Assembly: GCA_903921785.1 (NCBI GenBank)
Contig: CAIXRH010000360.1
Location: forward strand, 1-50,543
DNA length: 50,543 bases
DNA from: an uncultured Pseudomonadota bacterium
GTDB taxonomy: Bacteria; Myxococcota_A; UBA796; SXON01
Reading direction: 5' to 3'
Shown here: positions 49,503 to 50,543 of the stretch, piece after piece
Layout of the letters: every line of letters begins with the position of its first letter
How positions within the stretch are numbered: position 1 is the first letter of the stretch
Notes under the pieces: model-generated
The model's input: only the letters and a program-made list of their open reading frames with translations
The model's database searches: none
Told to the model about the DNA's origin: nothing
Program-made: the position numbers and the translations under genes

Positions 49503-50234
49503 ATGGCCCGGTTCGTGGTCGAGGAGGATGGTCGCCCCACCCGCAGCTACCGCTTCGTGACGGACGCGATCGTCATCGGTCGCCTGGACACGGCCGACCT
49601 CGTGCTCCCCGACACCGGGGTCAGCCGCAAACACGCGCTGGTCGAACGTTCGCTCGGCGGCTGGCTGCTCACCGACAACGGCAGCGCCAACGGGATCACC
49701 GTCAACGGCGTGGCGACGGAGACCGTCGAGCTCGCCCACGGCGACGTGGTGGGGATCGGGAAGTTCATCCTCACGTTCCACACCGACGACGAGACGGAGC
49801 ACCCGGAGTACACCGACCCGCACGCGAACGTGGGCGACGACTTCACCAGCCCCGGCGTCCCCCTCACCGACCTCGACACGCTCCGCAGCGTCCCGCCGCT
49901 CACGCCGGAAGCGCCCCCCGCAAGCCCGGCGGCGGCGAGCGTCGCCCCGAGCGCGCCCGCACCGGCTGCTGTCGTCCCCCAGCTCGTCGACGCAGACGGC
50001 ACCCCCTACGAGATCGGCCGGGGCGCCGGCTTCGGCAAGGACATCCCGGTGGCCGGGGTGCTCCCGTTCGTGAGCTCGGGCAGCATCGCGGCCGAAGAAG
50101 GCGGCGCGGTCGCCAAGCGCGGCTCGTTCCTCATCCCGATGTACGTCAACGGCGAGTCGATCATCCGCCAGCGCCTCCGCGATGGCGACGAGCTCCGGGT
50201 CGGCTCCTCGCGGTTTACCTACCGGGGGAGCTGA
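49503..50234 (+). CDS. Double-FHA domain protein
   Basis: A 243-residue protein. Residues 1-95 are a canonical FHA domain: IVIGRLDTADLVLPDTGVSR (GR and SR), KHALVE, and the NGSANGITVNG loop; it should bind phosphothreonine. A Pro/Ala-rich linker (95-165) leads to a second FHA-like fold (165-243: YEIGRGAGFGKDIPV, then YVNGESIIRQRLRDGDELRV). That copy keeps the framework Gly/Arg and NG but lacks the SxxH phospho-binding residues, so it is probably structural. It may be a reader of Ser/Thr kinase signals. A GGAG site lies before the ATG and GGTTAGC 20 bases upstream. Confidence 0.82.
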   Translation: MARFVVEEDGRPTRSYRFVTDAIVIGRLDTADLVLPDTGVSRKHALVERSLGGWLLTDNGSANGITVNGVATETVELAHGDVVGIGKFILTFHTDDETEHPEYTDPHANVGDDFTSPGVPLTDLDTLRSVPPLTPEAPPASPAAASVAPSAPAPAAVVPQLVDADGTPYEIGRGAGFGKDIPVAGVLPFVSSGSIAAEEGGAVAKRGSFLIPMYVNGESIIRQRLRDGDELRVGSSRFTYRGS

Positions 50235-50258
50235 CCCCCGATCGGGCGGGAGGTAAGG

Positions 50259-50309
50259 GTTCCCCCTCCCGGCCCTGCTCCACCGTCGCGAGCCAAGACC
50301 AACGTCGGC
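50259..50309 (-). repeat. 3'-end dispersed repeat, copy C (core)
   Basis: A 51-bp core in minus orientation, matching copies A and B (about 88-90% identity by eye). It lies about 60 bases after the stop of the minus-strand partial gene at 50372, in that gene's orientation. Its right edge differs from A and B and can form CGGGAGG/CCTCCCG. Confidence 0.65.
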
Positions 50310-50371
50310 GGGCGCGGTTGAGGGGCGTTGCGGGGGCCCGAAGTGAGCCAGGCGAGCCCCCCGCCCCATGA

Positions 50372-50543
50372 TCAAGGGGCCTCCCGAACCTCCACCGCCG
50401 CCCCGCTCTCCGGCTCCAGCCCCGCCGGCCACTGCAGCCCCGCCGCCGTGACCGCGGCGTGGAGCTCGTCGAGCACCGCCGCACACTCCGGCGACGCGCG
50501 TCCGAGGTCCGCCGCGCGCCGGATGGCCCCAGCCTCGGGCAGC
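50372..50543 (-). CDS. Partial CDS, C-terminal part, unknown
   Basis: An open frame runs in from the right edge for about 56 codons to a TGA at 50372-50374. It reads LPEAGAIRRAADLGR, then SPECAAVLDELHAAV and WPAGLEPESGAAVEV, an amphipathic helical region. The start and any domain lie outside the window. The frame is supported by high third-position GC and by a repeat copy downstream in the same orientation. Confidence 0.4.
   Translation of the reverse strand, partial: LPEAGAIRRAADLGRASPECAAVLDELHAAVTAAGLQWPAGLEPESGAAVEVREAP

Overview
The window is about 50.5 kb of very GC-rich bacterial chromosome. The gene content points to a Myxococcota-like (formerly deltaproteobacterial) organism: MopE-type DCDD repeats, a DUF4215-like cysteine-rich repeat, FG-GAP lipoproteins, C-terminal Cys/hydrophobic/Arg4 tails resembling MYXO-CTERM, a CarF/PEDS1 desaturase, a Ser/Thr kinase with C-terminal membrane helices, and a receiver protein carrying a DnaJ domain. 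The lineage is inferred from these families only. No rRNA, tRNA, CRISPR array, prophage or insertion sequence was recognised. Coding density is high and no gene-free stretch exceeds 300 bases.

Layout. (1) 1-5.4 kb, minus strand: a partial GspE-N-like gene, then a phosphate cluster transcribed pstA-pstB1-pstB2-pstS-pstC-phoU. Two Pho-box arrays with exact 11-bp periodicity lie before pstA and before pstS. The two PstB ATPases have lost complementary motifs, which predicts an asymmetric heterodimer with one canonical and one degenerate ATP site. (2) 5.5-11 kb: a ferritin-like (DUF455)/ATP-grasp fusion, an orphan 51-residue Flp pilin, a flavodoxin-like protein, a GYF/SH3 membrane protein, two coupled cyclic-nucleotide-binding proteins and a lipoprotein. 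(3) 11-18.5 kb: a membrane Ser/Thr kinase divergent from carF, a 3-hydroxyacyl-CoA dehydrogenase, a GGDEF protein, a REC-(PATAN-like)-DnaJ-TPR protein and thioredoxin. (4) 18.6-25.8 kb, minus strand: a lipoprotein coupled to prfB (with its +1 programmed frameshift), a type IV pilin, ybeY, a 7TM-HD (PgpH) protein, phoH/ybeZ and a double GNAT protein. (5) 25.9-36.6 kb: a cell-surface region with a predicted barrel protein divergent from an overlapping three-gene operon (two FG-GAP propeller lipoproteins and a phosphatase-superfamily protein), then two more secreted DCDD/FG-GAP proteins. (6) 36.6-39 kb: a flavin reductase-like protein, then a BlaI-type repressor coupled to an M56 protease fused to a lytic transglycosylase. 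(7) 39-46.9 kb: a MoaB-like protein, ruvX, cinA, recA, pilT and alaS. (8) 46.9-50.5 kb: a DUF4215/PPC lipoprotein, a divergent Lgt paralog with two small membrane proteins, a double-FHA protein and a partial gene.

The strongest leads are the complementary motif loss in the PstB pair, the BlaI/M56-transglycosylase pair with its palindromic operator and probably leaderless promoter, the DUF455/ATP-grasp fusion, and a recurring promoter layout: a TA-containing -10-like box placed exactly six bases before the start codon of several genes lacking a Shine-Dalgarno sequence. A 68-bp sequence also recurs three times, each time at the 3' end of a gene in that gene's orientation.
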